NCBI RefSeq assembly: GCF_002210225.1
Contig: NZ_MWUJ01000004.1
Span: forward strand, 62,001 to 126,000
Direction: 5' to 3'
From: Geofilum rhodophaeum
Lineage (GTDB): Bacteria; Bacteroidota; Bacteroidia; Bacteroidales; Marinilabiliaceae
Length of the DNA stretch: 64,000 bases
Part shown: positions 60,780-64,000 of the stretch, one piece after another
How positions within the stretch are numbered: position 1 is the stretch's first letter
How the letters are laid out: each line of letters begins with the position of its first letter
The notes under the pieces: model-generated
The model's input: the letters and a program-made list of their open reading frames with translations, nothing else
What the model was told of the DNA's origin: nothing
Database searches by the model: none
Made by a program: the position numbers and the translations under genes

Positions 60780-63137
60780 TTAAGGGGCAACAAACTGTCC
60801 ATCCCGTTTAACCAGATGGAGTTTTTGCAATTGACCATCTGAAGGAAGACAAAGCAGCCCCCAGGCCTCCTCCGCATCTGCGGCATATACACGTTGACTT
60901 ACCCGGGACCAGTCCATGGCACCGGTATGCTGGGCCAAGGGCAAGTGCGGCACAATAGCACCGTCGCGCACCAACAGCACAACCGGAATTTCACCGGCAG
61001 CAATGGTCTGCCACCCCGGCTCATAAACCCGACCGCTTTGGTAGTCGATCCATTTGTGCCCCCCCGGCAAATACACGTGGCGCTCAGTCACTTCTTCAAA
61101 CATTGGGGCCACCAACAGATCAGACCCCAACAGGTAAGCATCATCGACCAACCAGGCGCCCGGATCATCGGGATATTCGACAAACAGAGCGCGCAACATG
61201 GGCAAGCCCTGACTGCTGGAAGCCTTGGCCTGGGCATAAATATAAGGCATCAAACGGTAACGCATATTTACCGCCTCCCGAAAAGCGGCGGTAAAATCTT
61301 CTCCATACGCCCAGGGTTCTTTGGGTGGAGCCCCGTGGCTGCGGGTATGCGAGGACAAAACACCAAAGGGCAACCAACGTCGATAAAGTGCTTCGGGGGT
61401 TTCCAAAACAAAACCGCCTACATCGTGACTCCAAAAGCTGAATCCGGAGAGACCGATACTGAGTCCGCCCCGCAAGGTGGCCTTCATGGCCGAATTGGTG
61501 TTGGCCGGGTCTCCACCCCAATGAAGCGGATAACGTTGACTGCCTGCCCAACTGCTGCGCGCCCACATTATGGTTTCTCCATTCACCTCTCGGGTAACAT
61601 CGGCCACCGCTTTATTGTAGCGCAGCGGATACAGATTGTGTTCATAAAATCCAGTGCGACCGCTGTGATACAGGCCGCTCATTGGAGCGGCTTCACCAAA
61701 ATCGACCTTAATGGCGCCTACGCCCAATTGCAGTAAGGCCCTGATTTTATTCTGATACCACACGAGTGCTTCCGGATTCGAAAAATCCAATATGGCGTCT
61801 TCGTAAGGCAGGCCCCCCTTGGCAGAACGAACATAAAGGCCTTTATCTACTATTTCGGGAAACAACTCATTTTGAGGAACAAAATAGGGCAACTGCCATA
61901 AGCAGGTTTGAAAGCCCTCCTCCTTTAAATCACCAATCATTTTTCCTGCATCATCAAAACGCGAAGAAGAAAAGCGATAATCGCAGCGCCAGTCGGTCTC
62001 AAACCAGCCGGTGTCAAAATGTATAACGTCGGAGGGAATGCGGTGCTTCCTCAACAGATGAGCAACCTGGCGACCGTCGTCTTCGGAAAAATAGCTGATG
62101 CGGCTCATCCAAAAGCCGAAGGACCAGAGCGGTGGCATTTCAGGACGTCCTGTTAGTCCGGTATAGGCACTCAGCACTTCCTTGGGAGCACCCAAAAACA
62201 CAAACAGGTCAAGACTTTCATCGCCCAACAAAAGAGAATTAACATTGCTGTAGTAACGCCCAACGTCGGCCGTTACAGGAGCAGAAGTATGCATAAACAT
62301 ACCGTAGCCACGACTGCTCAAAAAGAAGGGAATGGGCTTATAACTGGTTTCATTTTGCGTTCCGTTGGCATCGTCAACGACCAACACTACGCGCTGACCA
62401 CGCTTATTCAGCTCGGTGTACTGTTCACCGAAACCAAATATTTTTTCATCGGGGGCCAAAGTAAATGCGGCTGAGAAACTTCGGGAATAATCGGAAGCAC
62501 GACGCACCCAACCAAAGGGCATTACAGGCGTGTAGGTGGTTTCGGCATTGTCGCTGTGATGATTGGTACTGGTCAGCAACTTACCCGCTGCATCAAATAC
62601 AGCAATGCGCCAGGGATTTTCGCTCACCACAACGGCCCCATAACGGCTTTGGTAACGGTGACCACCAGCTACCCTTTCGTAGGCCCACATTTTGCCTGCC
62701 GGGGCACGACCATCAACAAGCATCAGGGAAGGCTCATCCTGCTCACGCGACAGCTGATGGCCCGAGGCAGCACGTATCCGAAAGGTGCGCTCATCTATAA
62801 AATCGATGCGAAAAGGCAGCGCGGGCGCCACCTCATATTCCCCTTCAGGAAACTCATTGGGAACAACTGCACGCAACACCCCCAACATATTGTTGAAGGC
62901 CACCCGGGTCTTATACGCATAGCGCTCATAGACCAACTGCCCCTGCGCAGTGACAGGGTCAAAGGCCTCCAAACGATCGGCCAGGTAGTAAGTATTCTGA
63001 AAACTCCTGAAATCAGCAGTTAAATCTGCCGGCTCATTCATGAGTCCCATCTCCTGCAACTGAGCTGTTGCAGAGGCTGCGCCTGTCGCCAGAAGGGCGA
63101 CAAGCAGCAGCTTTCTGAATCCAAATGTTAGGTGCAT
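60780..63137 (-). CDS. GH31 alpha-xylosidase/alpha-glucosidase
   Basis: 785 aa from the ATG at 63137, which gives a signal peptide (FRKLLLVALLATGAASATAQ). N-terminal beta-sandwich, then the (beta/alpha)8 barrel: GFWMSRISYFSEDD, the catalytic nucleophile Asp479 in GAIKVDFGEAAP (the KxDFGE form seen in alpha-xylosidases such as YicI), and HWGGDPANTNSAM near the acid/base position, then SFWSHDVGGF. This points to alpha-xylosidase slightly more than alpha-glucosidase. Follows the GH2 gene by 34 bp, so the pair could remove side groups of a xyloglucan-like glycan. Confidence 0.9.
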   Translation of the reverse strand: MHLTFGFRKLLLVALLATGAASATAQLQEMGLMNEPADLTADFRSFQNTYYLADRLEAFDPVTAQGQLVYERYAYKTRVAFNNMLGVLRAVVPNEFPEGEYEVAPALPFRIDFIDERTFRIRAASGHQLSREQDEPSLMLVDGRAPAGKMWAYERVAGGHRYQSRYGAVVVSENPWRIAVFDAAGKLLTSTNHHSDNAETTYTPVMPFGWVRRASDYSRSFSAAFTLAPDEKIFGFGEQYTELNKRGQRVVLVVDDANGTQNETSYKPIPFFLSSRGYGMFMHTSAPVTADVGRYYSNVNSLLLGDESLDLFVFLGAPKEVLSAYTGLTGRPEMPPLWSFGFWMSRISYFSEDDGRQVAHLLRKHRIPSDVIHFDTGWFETDWRCDYRFSSSRFDDAGKMIGDLKEEGFQTCLWQLPYFVPQNELFPEIVDKGLYVRSAKGGLPYEDAILDFSNPEALVWYQNKIRALLQLGVGAIKVDFGEAAPMSGLYHSGRTGFYEHNLYPLRYNKAVADVTREVNGETIMWARSSWAGSQRYPLHWGGDPANTNSAMKATLRGGLSIGLSGFSFWSHDVGGFVLETPEALYRRWLPFGVLSSHTRSHGAPPKEPWAYGEDFTAAFREAVNMRYRLMPYIYAQAKASSSQGLPMLRALFVEYPDDPGAWLVDDAYLLGSDLLVAPMFEEVTERHVYLPGGHKWIDYQSGRVYEPGWQTIAAGEIPVVLLVRDGAIVPHLPLAQHTGAMDWSRVSQRVYAADAEEAWGLLCLPSDGQLQKLHLVKRDGQFVAP

Positions 63138-63171
63138 GTGAAAAGGTATTGAATAAAAAACAGGCACTCGC

Positions 63172-64000
63172 CTATTGGGCCACCAGTTTCAATTGAAAAT
63201 CTTGTAAATGTTCCGCTTTTCCCGTCAGGACCACCTCTCCGGGCGCTCCTGTCGACTGCACCAGCACTTGGGCCAATCCGTTGAAGGTCCTTCGTTGCCA
63301 TTGCCCTGCCGGCAGTACAACTTGCAGCTCCCCGGGGTTAACATTGGGCTCGTCCCATACGTGGTTCTTCACATAGGGATGGGCAACAATAACCAGGGTG
63401 TTGCTCCCCACACTCAAATGCTCCGCAGGCAGGCTAAAAGTGTGCCGTTTCTGCTCATCACTTAGTCCTTCGGCCAGGAGATGACCATTGAGGTAAACCG
63501 ACTGCCCGGTGCCGATACTGCGAAACATCCAGGTGATTTCCCCTTCGAGTTGTTCGCGGGTCAGCGCAAAGCGCCCCCTAAAAACGGTGGCTTCCGCCTG
63601 CGAACCCGGTGCCAGTCCCTCTTCCGGAAACGCAGCACCCCAGCTCTTGTCGTCGTAATCGGGCCGAACAGCCGCCGCTACATCCAGGCCGCCAGCCGGC
63701 GCTTCCTTCCAGGCAGCGGGTTCCACACGCAAATAAGAGGGAATAAAACGATCGGGCTCATGGGACGTAGGGTCTCCATTCCCCACCCCAATAATGCTGG
63801 CGGGTCCACTGATGTCGAAGTCCACCAAAACATTGGCATCGGGAACAGTGCGTCCTTTTCGGTCTTTTAGAGCTACAGTGACTACTGCCACATCCCTGCG
63901 ATCGGCTTTTATTTCTGTGCGATCGGCACGCAAATGCACCTGCCGGGCTGCACCGGTGGTTTCCACCACCCGCGTCATTTTTCGCTGACCGGCTTTGTAA
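63172..64000 (-). CDS. GH2-family glycosidase, C-terminal part (cut at right edge)
   Basis: The frame is open to 64000 and reads YKAGQRKMTRVVETTG, the form seen after the catalytic barrel of GH2 enzymes, then VHLRADRTEIKADRRDVAVV and SGPASIIGVGNGDPTSHEPD, typical of the GH2 C-terminal immunoglobulin-like domain of Bacteroidota beta-galactosidases and beta-glucuronidases. A galactose-binding-like fold follows (GEITWMFRSIGTGQSVYLNG). The catalytic residues lie outside the window, so substrate is open. It precedes GH31 on the same strand. Confidence 0.85.
   Translation of the reverse strand, partial: YKAGQRKMTRVVETTGAARQVHLRADRTEIKADRRDVAVVTVALKDRKGRTVPDANVLVDFDISGPASIIGVGNGDPTSHEPDRFIPSYLRVEPAAWKEAPAGGLDVAAAVRPDYDDKSWGAAFPEEGLAPGSQAEATVFRGRFALTREQLEGEITWMFRSIGTGQSVYLNGHLLAEGLSDEQKRHTFSLPAEHLSVGSNTLVIVAHPYVKNHVWDEPNVNPGELQVVLPAGQWQRRTFNGLAQVLVQSTGAPGEVVLTGKAEHLQDFQLKLVAQ

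Noticed and set aside
1-64000. CRISPR arrays, tRNA/rRNA genes, prophage, integrase or transposase genes
   Set aside because: None seen on reading both strands; no spaced identical repeats, cloverleaf or transposase motif was found.

Overview
The window reads as chromosomal DNA of a marine or saline, glycan-degrading member of the Bacteroidota. Marinilabiliales-like is my guess; no rRNA or marker gene fixes the rank. The evidence is two SusC/SusD pairs, a hybrid two-component sensor of the Bacteroides type, C-terminal type IX secretion (T9SS) sorting domains on secreted enzymes, ECF sigma/FecR pairs, a DUF4249 lipoprotein beside a TonB-dependent receptor, and TAnnTTTG-type -7 promoter elements. 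I saw no tRNA, rRNA, CRISPR array, prophage or insertion sequence.

Layout. (1) 0-7.4 kb: a pectin module, with pectate lyase and pectinesterase (cut by the left edge) read leftward, divergent from a 1468-aa hybrid sensor/AraC regulator. (2) 7.6-14.2 kb: an AT-rich block with a susC-susD-lipoprotein operon lacking its own enzyme and a 1-kb upstream region that carries operator-like palindromes. (3) 14.3-19.9 kb: a complete RND efflux operon (membrane fusion protein, pump, TolC). (4) 20.1-26.8 kb: a seven-gene ECF sigma operon ending in a TonB-dependent receptor and a DUF4249 lipoprotein. (5) 26.8-41.3 kb: mixed genes, including a DUF4494 protein, a serine-less acyl-carrier-like protein, an ECF sigma/FecR/STN-domain signalling unit, a LamG-nuclease lipoprotein, a palindrome-rich repeat cluster, a 1438-aa hybrid kinase, a GHL10 hydrolase, a ferredoxin-NADP reductase, RlmN and a pseudouridine synthase. 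(6) 41.6-42.8 kb: a two-gene envelope operon. (7) 42.9-56 kb: a beta-glucan (probably laminarin) utilization locus with susC, susD, a PKD-domain lipoprotein, two GH16 enzymes and a Y_Y_Y/LuxR-type regulator. (8) 56.3-64 kb: GH97, a BASS-family transporter, an acyltransferase, then GH31 and the C-terminal part of a GH2 enzyme, both read leftward and running off the right edge.

How it works together (inference). The pectin enzymes are probably switched on by the adjacent hybrid sensor. In the beta-glucan locus the T9SS-exported multidomain GH16 would attack polymer outside the cell, the PKD lipoprotein and SusD would bind chains, SusC would import oligosaccharides, and the small GH16 lipoprotein would trim them. 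The two transcription units of this locus, susC and the large GH16 gene, carry matching upstream elements with the same 63-bp offset, which I consider the most interesting regulatory signal here. The GH97 has the residues of the retaining subgroup (alpha-galactosidase-like) and not those of SusB. The GH31/GH2 pair would remove alpha-xylosyl or alpha-glucosyl and beta-galactosyl-type side groups.
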